64,000 nt of DNA from Acinetobacter bereziniae LMG 1003 = CIP 70.12 (GTDB lineage: Bacteria > Pseudomonadota > Gammaproteobacteria > Pseudomonadales > Moraxellaceae). Position 1 is the first letter of the stretch. Each line of letters begins with the position of its first letter. The position numbers and the translations under genes are program-made. The stretch spans positions 89,589 to 153,588 of the forward strand of contig NZ_KB849756.1 of assembly GCF_000368925.1 (NCBI RefSeq), given 5' to 3'. Positions 34,476 through 42,526 of the stretch are shown here, piece after piece. The notes beneath the pieces were generated by a model, which saw only the letters and a list, made by a program, of their open reading frames with translations, had not been told where the DNA came from and searched no databases.

Positions 34476-35009
34476 ATGGTTAAAAACGCATTACAAGCGC
34501 AATTACTCAAAGCTGGCTTAGTTGATAATAAAAAAGCAAAGAAGCTTTCTAAGCAAGCACAACATGAACAGCGTACTGGTCAAAGTAATGAGGCTGAACT
34601 CAAAGCAAAAATTGAGCAAGACAAACAAGAAAAAGTCTCTAAAGACCAGGCACTGAATCAAGAAAAACAAAGAATTTTAGATGAAAAAGCATTGAAAGCA
34701 TCAATCATCCAAATGATCAAGCAACATAAAATCAAAGATACAGATGGTGATGTTACCTATCAGTTTATTGATGGTTCAATTAAGAAAATTTATCTTAATC
34801 AACAAGTCTACAATGCTCTGGTTGCAGGTAGCTTAGTGATTGCACATGATCATGATGCTTATGCCATATTACCTAAAGCTTTAGCAGATCGTATCAATGA
34901 GAAAATGACTGGCTTTATTATTGTCAATAATTCTGAAAAGAATGAACAGGTCACAGATGAAGAAGATCCGTATGCAGCTTACGTCATTCCAGATGATTTA
35001 ATGTGGTAA
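34476..35009 (+). CDS. DUF2058 (YaiL-like) family protein
   Basis: A 177-residue protein from the ATG at 34476, chosen over the TTG further left. Residues 1-75 are highly charged and likely coiled coil (KKAKKLSKQAQHEQRTGQS); the C-terminal half is a compact domain with VTYQFIDGSIKKIYLNQQVYNAL and LPKALADRI, the YaiL/DUF2058 hallmark. Members are nucleoprotein- or polysome-associated in E. coli; function unclear. It lies only 15 bases after the YoaK gene. Confidence 0.85.
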   Translation: MVKNALQAQLLKAGLVDNKKAKKLSKQAQHEQRTGQSNEAELKAKIEQDKQEKVSKDQALNQEKQRILDEKALKASIIQMIKQHKIKDTDGDVTYQFIDGSIKKIYLNQQVYNALVAGSLVIAHDHDAYAILPKALADRINEKMTGFIIVNNSEKNEQVTDEEDPYAAYVIPDDLMW

Positions 35010-35048
35010 TTTTGGGTCAGATTAAAACGTATTTAATTATGTAAAAAA

Positions 35049-35095
35049 TGGATTGTGTGCTCAGGTGAATCGAAAAGAATCATCGACACAATCCA
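35049..35095. other. large imperfect hairpin in the DUF2058-cobS gap
   Basis: TGGATTGTGT (35049-35058) pairs with ACACAATCCA (35086-35095), and the interior holds a second, partly matched stem (GGTGAATC with GAATCATC). There is no T-run on either strand, so it is not a typical terminator. The remainder of 35010-35272 shows a weaker stem TTAATCA/TGATTAA near 35220 that may end cobS transcription. Confidence 0.4.
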
Positions 35096-35272
35096 GCTTA
35101 AACAGCGCAATGAACGATCTTGAAATAAGCATTCTGGCACTAACCATATGTATTTTTGTCACGCAATCAATGCATTGGTATCAATAGATATCAAATATAG
35201 CTGTGACTTTGAAATCACTTAATCAAAAAAAGTCTTGATTAATATTCCCACACTAAGAACGATCAAGAATAA

Positions 35273-36013
35273 TTAAAGATAAAAACCCAAAATCACAAAA
35301 CTAAGCAAACAAACAGTTTCTGCAATCTCTATACTCGCACCAATCGTATCCCCTGTAATGCCATCAATTCTTTGAATAAATTTATGTCGGAGATAAATGA
35401 GCGTTAAAATAAAAATGATTGCTGTCGCTAATCCAACCCAAACAAAGTATCCGACAGCCAATAGACTGATACTAAAAATGATGATCGACCATGTTTTAGG
35501 GATGTATTGTGCAATGGTAGAACCTAAACCTCTTTCACGAACATATTCTGTGGTCAGAAATAAAAAAAGTGGCGTTAAACGTCCAAAAACTGGAAATAAC
35601 ACCAAAGCAGTGTAGAGTTGTTCTTGAAGTAAAACATACAATGCAGACCATTTAATGATACAAACAATGATCAGACTTAATACGCCGATTGGTCCACAGG
35701 CAGGGTCTTTCATTATTCTAAGGGTATTTTCTTTATCGCCAAAACCACCTACCCATGCATCGGCAGTATCGGCCAAACCATCCAGATGAAGTCCACCTGT
35801 TAACCAAATCCAGATCACCAGAATAAAAGTGCTTAATAAAACAACAGGTAAAATATGCAATAGGCTGGCTACTGCATAAAGCACTAAGCCAATTAATAAA
35901 CCAACCACTGGATAGAATAATAATGAACAGCCATTCTGCTGCGGTGAAGGCATTTTTCTTAAATGAACAGGAACAATCGTTAGAAACTGCAATGCAATAA
36001 AAAATGGAGTCAT
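35273..36013 (-). CDS. cobS: adenosylcobinamide-GDP ribazoletransferase
   Basis: A 246-residue membrane enzyme that joins alpha-ribazole to adenosylcobinamide-GDP to make cobalamin. It has FLTIVPVHL near the start, GGLHLDGLADTADAWVGGFG near 71-90 with metal-binding Asp residues, MKDPACGPIGV and GDTIGASIEIAE near the end, all typical. It overlaps cobC by 4 bases and is the last gene of the cob operon. Confidence 0.95.
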   Translation of the reverse strand: MTPFFIALQFLTIVPVHLRKMPSPQQNGCSLLFYPVVGLLIGLVLYAVASLLHILPVVLLSTFILVIWIWLTGGLHLDGLADTADAWVGGFGDKENTLRIMKDPACGPIGVLSLIIVCIIKWSALYVLLQEQLYTALVLFPVFGRLTPLFLFLTTEYVRERGLGSTIAQYIPKTWSIIIFSISLLAVGYFVWVGLATAIIFILTLIYLRHKFIQRIDGITGDTIGASIEIAETVCLLSFVILGFYL

Positions 36014-36621
36014 TTACCATCCTCCAAAAGTTCCAGTTGCATGGTTTCACTGTCTAAAATAAAGCGATTTAATTGCCCTAAATCAGCAGTCATTTTTAAA
36101 ATATCATCTAAAGATTGTTGCAGTGCCATACATTTTAATAACTTAATCACACCGCCATGTGTGACCACTAAAGCAGTTTGACTGTTTGATGCCAGCATAT
36201 GTTGTTGAATCGAATACAATGCCTGATTGATTCGAGATTGAAAATCTAAATATTTTTCAGCATTGGGTGGGGTAAAACGAGTTGGGTACTGCCAAAAATT
36301 TGCCAAAAGTTCAGGAGAATCTGTATAAATCTGTTGAACAGAAATACCCTCCCAGTCCCCAAAATGTATTTCTTGAAGCCGTTGATCCTGCATCAACGGA
36401 ATCCTGACTTGTTGTGAAAAAGACTGAGCAAATTGTGCACAGCGTTTTAAAGGAGAGCTGAACACATAATCCCACTGTGTTTGAACTGAGTTTTGATCTA
36501 AGAATATGCTCTGGTGCATTTGCTGCCAGCCCAATTCTGTTAAATCGTCATCAGTCGAGCCGCGCAAAGTATGACTTAGCGTGGTTTCGCCGTGACGTAA
36601 TAGATCAACCCTCAGTTTCAT
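36010..36621 (-). CDS. cobC: alpha-ribazole phosphatase
   Basis: A 203-residue histidine phosphatase with LLRHGETTLSHTLRGSTDDDLTELG (catalytic His at residue 10) and VVTHGG near 157. Within a cob operon, and overlapping cobS by ATGA, it is best read as the enzyme that dephosphorylates alpha-ribazole 5'-phosphate or adenosylcobalamin phosphate. It follows cobT by 24 bases. Confidence 0.88.
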   Translation of the reverse strand: MKLRVDLLRHGETTLSHTLRGSTDDDLTELGWQQMHQSIFLDQNSVQTQWDYVFSSPLKRCAQFAQSFSQQVRIPLMQDQRLQEIHFGDWEGISVQQIYTDSPELLANFWQYPTRFTPPNAEKYLDFQSRINQALYSIQQHMLASNSQTALVVTHGGVIKLLKCMALQQSLDDILKMTADLGQLNRFILDSETMQLELLEDGK

Positions 36622-36645
36622 TTATCTGCTCTTGTTTTGAATATT

Positions 36646-37698
36646 TTAAACTTTTTCACCAATCACAGCAGCTTCAGCAAATGTTGCCATATTGTTATGT
36701 AAGCTACATGCGAGTTTAATGACCCCTAGTGAGGCTCCTGCTCCACTTCCTTCCCCCAAACGCAAATTCAATTTTAATAATGGATCAGCATTGAGTTCTT
36801 GTAATATACGCAAGTGACCATATTCAGCAGATTGGTGCCCAAACAACATCCACTGACGAACTGCAGGATTCAACTGAACTGCTACCAAAGCTGCAACAGA
36901 ACTGATAAATCCATCCACAATCACAGCTAAACCGACCTGAGCACAACGAATATATGCACCCGTCATTGCTGCAATTTCTAAGCCACCGACTGCACAAAGC
37001 GCCTTAAATACATCACTTTTAACATAATTTTTATGCATTTCAACAGCATTTTTAATTATATTTTTCTTATGTATCAATTGCTCTTCTCGAATCCCTGTAC
37101 CTACACCTGTTAATTGCTCTGCTGGTTCATTTAATAAAAAGCTTGCAACGGCTGAAGCAGCACAGGTATTTCCTATTCCCATTTCTCCAGCAATATAAAT
37201 CGAAGCATGATTGGCAAAGGCTTTTTCAACACTTTTACGTCCTAAATCCATAGCTTTAGCACATTGTTCTTCAGTCATCGCCACTTGTTTTGCAAAGTTT
37301 GCTGTTCCTGGTGCAATACAGTGACGTTCAACACCTTGATATTCGTAAGCGTCTCCGACCGTACCACAATCAATCACTTGCAATGTCGCTGCATATTCTT
37401 TGGCAATCACACTGATACATGCGCCGCCAGTTGCAAAATTTTGCAGCATTTGTCGTGTTACCGCTTGCGGATAGGCTGACACATTTTCTGCCATTACCCC
37501 ATGATCACCTGCAAATATTGTAATCCAAGGATGTTCAAGCTGTGGTTTAGGATTATTTTGTAGACTTGCCAATTGCACAGCGACATTTTCTAGAGCAGCA
37601 AGTGAACCCGTCGGCTTGGTCAATTGCGATTGACGTTGTTCAGCCTGTTGTTTCATCTCTGCACTTGGAACTTTGCATGCTTCTAACCACCAACTCAT
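36646..37698 (-). CDS. cobT: nicotinate-nucleotide--dimethylbenzimidazole phosphoribosyltransferase
   Basis: A protein of about 350 residues from the ATG at 37698, which has GGAGAA upstream; the longer frame starts with TTG and contains that ribosome site. CobT activates the lower ligand of cobalamin. Signatures are FAGDHGVMAENVSAYPQ near 62-78, IYIAGEMGIGNTCAASAV near 175, FGHQSAEYGHL and the catalytic-Glu motif LGEGSGAGAS near the end. Confidence 0.95.
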   Translation of the reverse strand: MSWWLEACKVPSAEMKQQAEQRQSQLTKPTGSLAALENVAVQLASLQNNPKPQLEHPWITIFAGDHGVMAENVSAYPQAVTRQMLQNFATGGACISVIAKEYAATLQVIDCGTVGDAYEYQGVERHCIAPGTANFAKQVAMTEEQCAKAMDLGRKSVEKAFANHASIYIAGEMGIGNTCAASAVASFLLNEPAEQLTGVGTGIREEQLIHKKNIIKNAVEMHKNYVKSDVFKALCAVGGLEIAAMTGAYIRCAQVGLAVIVDGFISSVAALVAVQLNPAVRQWMLFGHQSAEYGHLRILQELNADPLLKLNLRLGEGSGAGASLGVIKLACSLHNNMATFAEAAVIGEKV

Positions 37699-37769
37699 TG
37701 TTTTTCTCCATATCAATCATTTTTAAACATATAAATATCAATTCGATCTATGATTTCGACCACTAGAAA

Positions 37770-38291
37770 TCATAGAGCTTCGTTTTTTAAAACCATTGGA
37801 AAACCAGCAACACAAAATAAAACTTTATCAGCAATTTGCCCCAACTGCTGATGCAAGCGCCCAGACTCATCAACGAATTTACGGGTGATTTCTCCCATAG
37901 GAACAACACCAAGTCCAGTTTCATTACTCACCAAGATCACTTGAGACTCTAATTTAGGCAGGATTTGCAGTAGTTTTTGACATTCCTGAATCTGTAGATT
38001 TTGATCATCATGTATTAACAAATTACTCATCCACAAAGTTAAACAATCGACTAGAATCAAATGCCCTTTTTGATCATTTTTTTCCAATATATCCGCAAGA
38101 TAATGTGTTTCTTCAATCAATTCCCATTCACTTGGGCGTTGCGACTGATGGTGAGCTATGCGTACTTGCATTTCCTGATCCCAAGCTTGGGCAGTCGCAA
38201 TATAGATCACTTTTAAATCTGAATCTTTTGCAATCTGTTCTGCAAGTTTACTTTTTCCAGAACGTGCGCCCCCCAAAATTAGTTGCAGCAT
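37770..38291 (-). CDS. cobU: adenosylcobinamide kinase / adenosylcobinamide-phosphate guanylyltransferase
   Basis: A 173-residue enzyme starting MLQLILGGARSGKS, whose P-loop GGARSGKS and later VSNETGLGVVP are hallmark of CobU/CobP. It salvages cobinamide by phosphorylation and GMP transfer, giving the substrate for CobS. Its start overlaps the end of the preceding 2H phosphoesterase by 13 bases. It leads the classical part of the operon cobU-T-C-S. No cobalamin riboswitch was found upstream. Confidence 0.95.
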   Translation of the reverse strand: MLQLILGGARSGKSKLAEQIAKDSDLKVIYIATAQAWDQEMQVRIAHHQSQRPSEWELIEETHYLADILEKNDQKGHLILVDCLTLWMSNLLIHDDQNLQIQECQKLLQILPKLESQVILVSNETGLGVVPMGEITRKFVDESGRLHQQLGQIADKVLFCVAGFPMVLKNEAL

Positions 38292-38959
38292 GGATTCTGC
38301 TCCAAAGATACTTTTTTAGTATTTGAGTTGAGTGAATAGTATTCTAAATCAAATAATTTGCCTTGTAGATCGTTTGCTTTATAAAAACCAAAATGCAGTT
38401 GATCTATCGTGATTTCAAACTGTTGTTGCTGTGTCATTTCAATTTCTTCTAAAATTTGTTGTGATGGAAACTCTGCCTTATAAAGTCCTAGAGTAATATG
38501 TGGACAATATTGTGTAGGTGCTATTTCTTGGGTTGAATATGATAAAATTTTTTTAATATTGCTTAGGCTATTTTGATCATCATGAATATCAACAAAAAGT
38601 GCACTGCTAAAACTATTTATCTTACCCGTCTTGAGTTTAAAAGGTTGAAGATTACTTTTCTTTAAATCTTGCAGATGCTGTTGTAATTGTTTGAATTGGA
38701 AATCATCATCGAATTGTGGAGATAAATCTGTTAAAAACCCACAAATATATATCGTGATATGAAATTGTCGTGTGTTGGGATGAAATAAAAAATTTGAAAA
38801 CTTTTGTCTCAATTGATTTAGATAATCAACTAAGGCTGGATGCTTAATTTCAATGTACCATAAAGCGTAGTTTTCCCTCCCTTTGTGCCACTCAGGATAA
38901 TCATATGCTTGTGTTACTACAGTGGTACTTTGGGAATGTAAGAACATGTTAAAATTCAC
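38279..38959 (-). CDS. 2H phosphoesterase / 2'-5' RNA-ligase-like protein
   Basis: A 226-residue protein with the two-histidine pattern of the 2H superfamily: FHITIYICG near residue 66 and CPHITLGLY near 152, both H-h-T-h. Members act on 2',3'-cyclic or 1'',2''-cyclic phosphates. The start is a GTG at 38959 or an ATG at 38947; neither has a strong ribosome site. It overlaps cobU by 13 bases, so the operon couples it to cobalamin nucleotide-loop genes, an unexpected partner. Confidence 0.75.
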   Translation of the reverse strand: MNFNMFLHSQSTTVVTQAYDYPEWHKGRENYALWYIEIKHPALVDYLNQLRQKFSNFLFHPNTRQFHITIYICGFLTDLSPQFDDDFQFKQLQQHLQDLKKSNLQPFKLKTGKINSFSSALFVDIHDDQNSLSNIKKILSYSTQEIAPTQYCPHITLGLYKAEFPSQQILEEIEMTQQQQFEITIDQLHFGFYKANDLQGKLFDLEYYSLNSNTKKVSLEQNPCCN

Positions 38960-39048
38960 ATTCGTTTGAATGACTCTATTAAAGCATGGAATCCACTGAT
39001 TTAATTACTAAATTGCATGAGTGTTGTTCAATCAAAAGAGAATTTTAT

Positions 39049-39723
39049 TCAATTTAATTGTTCAAGCTTACTTTTAAAATCTTTCATTGACTCAAAATAA
39101 TCATCTGCCATGTCCAACATGCGCTGATTTGGCGCTTTAATATCTCGAATCAAAATAGCTACACCACTTGCATCGTGTGCTGAACGAAGCCCATTTTCTG
39201 AATCTTCAATCATAAAGCAGTTTTTTGGTGCTAAATTGAATTTTTCACACGCAGTTTTAAAAATTTCTGGATGAGGTTTTCCTTGTAATACCTCATCACC
39301 ACACACTAAAAATTTAAAATAATGCTCAATATTGGCGATTTGAAGGTATTTCTCCGCAATCTCCCGCGCACTTGATGTAGCGACTGCCATGGGAATCTGA
39401 CGTGAATACAAATACTTCAATGCTTCGAGTACACCCTCTTTTAATGGCACGCCATTTGACTCAATCATTGCCAATTCAATTTGAGCTGCACGTTTACGAA
39501 TCTGCTGATAAGGAATATTTGCGCCATAAAATTGCTGTGCTAAAAGTTCAGAGCTTGACTCATTAAGCCCTAAGCATTGCATTAAATAATCCAGTGAGAA
39601 TTCAAGCTGCATAATGTCTAAAGAGGATTGTTGTAAAGCTTTAAATCTAAGCCGTTCTGTATCCAGTAAAGTGCCATCCATGTCAAAGATCGCAGCTTGA
39701 ATAATATGTTGATGAAACTTCAC
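39049..39723 (-). CDS. HAD-superfamily phosphatase (beta-phosphoglucomutase-like)
   Basis: A 224-residue protein from a GTG at 39723 preceded by AGG; the longer frame adds a hydrophobic stretch that overlaps a terminator hairpin. Motif I is IFDMDGTLLDTERLR, motif II lies in AVATSSAREIAEKY, motif III is GKPHPEIF and motif IV FMIEDSENGLRSA. Such enzymes dephosphorylate sugar phosphates or isomerise them. The substrate is not predictable from sequence. Confidence 0.87.
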   Translation of the reverse strand: MKFHQHIIQAAIFDMDGTLLDTERLRFKALQQSSLDIMQLEFSLDYLMQCLGLNESSSELLAQQFYGANIPYQQIRKRAAQIELAMIESNGVPLKEGVLEALKYLYSRQIPMAVATSSAREIAEKYLQIANIEHYFKFLVCGDEVLQGKPHPEIFKTACEKFNLAPKNCFMIEDSENGLRSAHDASGVAILIRDIKAPNQRMLDMADDYFESMKDFKSKLEQLN

Positions 39724-39734
39724 ACTTGACCTAT

Positions 39735-39767
39735 AGAAAATAAATAAAAGGGAGACGTATATCTCCC
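39735..39767 (-). terminator. terminator hairpin directly upstream of the HAD gene
   Basis: On the minus strand GGGAGA pairs with TCTCCC (39750-39767), followed by TTTTATTTATTTT. It ends transcription coming from the accessory patch but no complete minus-strand gene lies immediately before it. Confidence 0.65.
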
Positions 39768-39929
39768 ACACATTAAAATAGCAAACTATTGAATATTATA
39801 GCATTGCTTAAGCTTTAAATAATCATAATAATAACTCTTGGTTTTATAACGCGCATAATCACATTCTTGTTTAAAACTCCCTAAAAGCAACAAGAAAGAT
39901 TTTTAAAATTGATTGTTACTATATTACCC

Positions 39930-40293
39930 AACTTTAGTAAAGGTGCACATGATGCTGGTGGTAACGGTGATTTCTTAGCTGAGGAAGCCATGCAAGTCAA
40001 ATTCGGTGATCGTAAAAGCAATCATACTGACAGACTCATGGTACCGAGAACACACCACATTTTAAAGCTGCACTAGAAGATGGCGATATTGTGAATATGC
40101 CAACGGATCAGGACATCGTAGAAGACCATCAAGCTTTTATTATGATCAAAGGTGTGGCACGTATCCCCTCAACTGGATCAAACAGCAATGATAAAGTTCG
40201 TCAGGGGATAGTGGTATTGCACATTTATTGGCTGATTATGCGAGTAAGAATCCATCTGCCCTAATTGAATTTATTACACTTCCAAGTCATTAG
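39930..40293 (+). pseudogene. remnant of a Mu-like phage terminase large subunit
   Basis: The plus strand has three consecutive segments in three different frames that read as one protein: KGAHDAGGNGDFLAEEAM (39939 on), ENTPHFKAALEDGDIVNMP (from 40043) and GDSGIAHLLADYASKNPSAL (from 40204), ending TAG. The segments resemble the C-terminal nuclease region of Mu-type terminases (gp28). Two frameshifts and lack of an N-terminus mark it as dead. The rest of 39768-39930 shows nothing. Confidence 0.6.
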
Positions 40294-40346
40294 CAGATTG
40301 AAATGAACCCTAATGATTTTGATAGGGTTAGTGATGTCAGGTATTT

Positions 40347-40574
40347 TTAATAAATTCTGTTGTACTTACCTTGAAAGATATGATCAATTTGTTCCATATA
40401 TTCTAATGCTAGAAACAACTTTGGACTTTCATATTGATTGGATAGGAAATAATCAATAAGTCCATTGGCATTAACAGATACATCAATAATCTGAATTGTT
40501 GGGTCGTAATCTTTTAGTTTACTTATCTCAAAATTAATTTCGGCTAGTAAAGCTTTTTTCTCGATAGACTGCAT
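40347..40574 (-). CDS. small accessory protein, unknown
   Basis: A 75-residue acidic protein with no recognised domain, signal or membrane helix. It lies in the phage-remnant patch between the broken terminase and an accessory membrane protein. Ribosome site poor. Kept as a probable gene because the frame is clean and the composition coding-like. Confidence 0.45.
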   Translation of the reverse strand: MQSIEKKALLAEINFEISKLKDYDPTIQIIDVSVNANGLIDYFLSNQYESPKLFLALEYMEQIDHIFQGKYNRIY

Positions 40575-40612
40575 ATATATTGCTCACAAACATTTGAAGG
40601 TATGAAAAGATG

Positions 40613-41407
40613 TTATTCAATTTTATTGAAATAAACAAATTTTTCGTTTTCTTCTAAAGTATAAGAGTAGCAATATGTATTATTCTCTAAATCACTAAAT
40701 TCAACTTTAATAACCTCATCTTTAAATATGGGATTTTTTTGATATGATAAAGTATAAAATTTTATTTTAGTAACATCAGTGGGCTTCATCTCATCTATAT
40801 TTAATATTTGGCGAACTTCTAAGGTTGAATTTATTGTCATACTCCACACCTGTGATGTTATTTTAATGAATTTTATTGGAATATTTAAATTTATAAAAAC
40901 TAAATAAAAAGAATTCTTAATGTTTGAATATTCAATATTTTTTATGAGGTTAGTGCCACTTAAGCTGAGTCGAGGCAAAGATTGATATTCTTTTTCTTGA
41001 AGTACACTTTCAAACTGTTTCTCAGCAAGTAAAAACATATTTTGCTGAGCTTCGACAGATTTCTGCATTTCATAAACCTGTTGCTTAAGTGTAGCATTTG
41101 AAATCTTCAACTCTTCTGCTTGCATTATTAATGCTTTAGTATTCTGTTTTAGCTCAATACCTTGTTGTTTATAACCTAGGTATAAAAATAAAAAAGCGAG
41201 TGGTGCAAATGACCCTGCTAAAAAATCACCTAGTTCATTAGATGATAGCATAAAATTTTTGCCATCACTACGAATAAAAAGAGCTGTGTAAATGACTATA
41301 AATAATAAGTAGATTACTACAAACCAGAATGACCATTCTTTATAAAAAGTTGGACTTACATTTTCAATATTAGTTTCTACAATTGAATCTTTATTAGGCC
41401 CTGACAT
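40613..41407 (-). CDS. membrane-anchored coiled-coil protein, unknown function
   Basis: A 264-residue protein with a short cytoplasmic start, two transmembrane segments (about 27-47 and 65-85), a coiled coil of roughly 60 residues rich in Gln/Glu/Lys (95-155) and a beta-rich C-terminal domain. Two-helix plus coiled-coil proteins of this shape are frequent cargo of prophages and defence islands. Its upstream region is copy 1 of a ~170-bp repeat. No enzymatic motif seen; function unknown. Confidence 0.6.
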   Translation of the reverse strand: MSGPNKDSIVETNIENVSPTFYKEWSFWFVVIYLLFIVIYTALFIRSDGKNFMLSSNELGDFLAGSFAPLAFLFLYLGYKQQGIELKQNTKALIMQAEELKISNATLKQQVYEMQKSVEAQQNMFLLAEKQFESVLQEKEYQSLPRLSLSGTNLIKNIEYSNIKNSFYLVFINLNIPIKFIKITSQVWSMTINSTLEVRQILNIDEMKPTDVTKIKFYTLSYQKNPIFKDEVIKVEFSDLENNTYCYSYTLEENEKFVYFNKIE

Positions 41408-41416
41408 AGAATCTTT

Positions 41417-41590
41417 TTCCGTCTTATTAGAAAGTTATAAAAATAAAATAATAAAACGAAGCGACAAACCTTGTTGGAGCAAGATTCGTCCCTTTGGTAA
41501 ATTCACTACCGCAGGCAAAGCCTCGTTATCCTGTACAGGATAAAAAGAGGCTATCAGAAAATGAGAAGATTTTGCAGTAGGTAAGATAAT
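41417..41590. repeat. copy 1 of a ~170-bp dispersed direct repeat
   Basis: This segment aligns with 42357-42527 from TTCCGTCTTATTAGAA to GCAGTAGGT, mostly identical. It contains CACTACCGCAGGCAAAGCCTCGTTA and a large palindrome around CCTGTACAGG at 41520-41551. The dam start that follows copy 2 is missing after copy 1. It lies directly upstream of the coiled-coil gene (minus strand). Confidence 0.8.
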
Positions 41591-41608
41591 CAAGCTCAAC
41601 TCAATATA

Positions 41609-42334
41609 TTAATTTTGTCTTCGAGCCATTCTTCGTTGTTGTGCATTTTGAACACGAGCAGGTTCAGTATAGACTCTCTCAAGTAAAATATAAGTGAAGT
41701 CTAGGAGATCCGCAGCATCATCCTTAGTTAGTGTGCCATCGTGTGCTGCATCATTGCCGTCATCTTTTATACCTCGAGATAAGTCTTCTAAATCTCTAGG
41801 TAAAATATTTTTAGTAAATATCCAATTCAACCGACTATGGATAGATTTATTATCATTAGCTGATGGACTTAAATTTTGATTTTGAAAAAGAATATGTTTT
41901 GTTGTTATATCTAGACAAAGTCTAAACATAGCTCCTGAAGCATTGAAACAACCTATAGCAAAACATTTAGCAGCTTCATTAAAAATTTTTTCAATATCTG
42001 AAGGAATATACTCTGGCGGTAACTCAGCATTAGGTAAAATTGGAGAGTAATTAAAATTTTCAAACCATATAAAAATATCTACATGAGAATCTAGATAATT
42101 CTTAATCTCAGTCATAATAGTTTGAAAATTATTGTGAGTGTTACGTTTTAAACTGATGGCTCTTTCTAATTTAATTACAGCATTAATCGTAAAAGTTGCA
42201 TAACATGCTCTACATGTCGAAAAAAGATACCATTCTCTAAACTCATAAAGTGAAATTCTCAGTGTATGTCCTTTTACATCAAATGTGCTTTTTTTAGCAT
42301 TACAGTTTGGGCAATCAAAAACAAATGTACTCAT
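41609..42334 (-). CDS. DUF4145-domain protein with N-terminal zinc ribbon
   Basis: A 241-residue protein. The N-terminus has two CxxC pairs, CPNCNAKKS and CRACYATF, as a zinc ribbon; residues ~125-225 form a DUF4145 domain with AAKCFAIGCFNASGAMFRLCLD and GIKDDGNDAAHDG-type helices. DUF4145 proteins are common in phage-defence and restriction loci, usually with an enzyme partner. None is next to it here. It lies between the two repeat copies. Confidence 0.75.
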   Translation of the reverse strand: MSTFVFDCPNCNAKKSTFDVKGHTLRISLYEFREWYLFSTCRACYATFTINAVIKLERAISLKRNTHNNFQTIMTEIKNYLDSHVDIFIWFENFNYSPILPNAELPPEYIPSDIEKIFNEAAKCFAIGCFNASGAMFRLCLDITTKHILFQNQNLSPSANDNKSIHSRLNWIFTKNILPRDLEDLSRGIKDDGNDAAHDGTLTKDDAADLLDFTYILLERVYTEPARVQNAQQRRMARRQN

Positions 42335-42356
42335 TCACAATTCTCACTGGAACCAT

Positions 42357-42526
42357 TTCCGTCTTATTAGAAGTTATAAAAATTAATAATAAATCGAGGT
42401 GACGAATATTGTTGGTGCAAGATTCTCCCCTTTGATAAATGCACTACCGCAGGCAAAGCCTCGTTACCCTGTACAGGATAAATAGAGGCTATCAGAAAAT
42501 GAAATACTTTTGCAGTAGGTGAAATA
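42357..42526. repeat. copy 2 of the ~170-bp repeat
   Basis: Aligned with copy 1 with scattered substitutions and small indels. The palindrome GCCTCGTTACCCTGTACAGGATAA...GAGGC is at 42458-42489, here with one extra mismatch. The repeat runs into the dam-like start codon on the plus strand, and lies upstream of the DUF4145 gene on the minus strand. Confidence 0.8.

Noticed and set aside
38960..39048. Cobalamin riboswitch before the cob operon
   Set aside because: The gap is only about 90 bases and shows no B12-box-like sequence.
41521..41551. CCTGTACAGG as LexA-type SOS box
   Set aside because: Spacing differs from a LexA box (no 8-base spacer), and Acinetobacter lacks a classical LexA; better explained as part of a larger palindrome.
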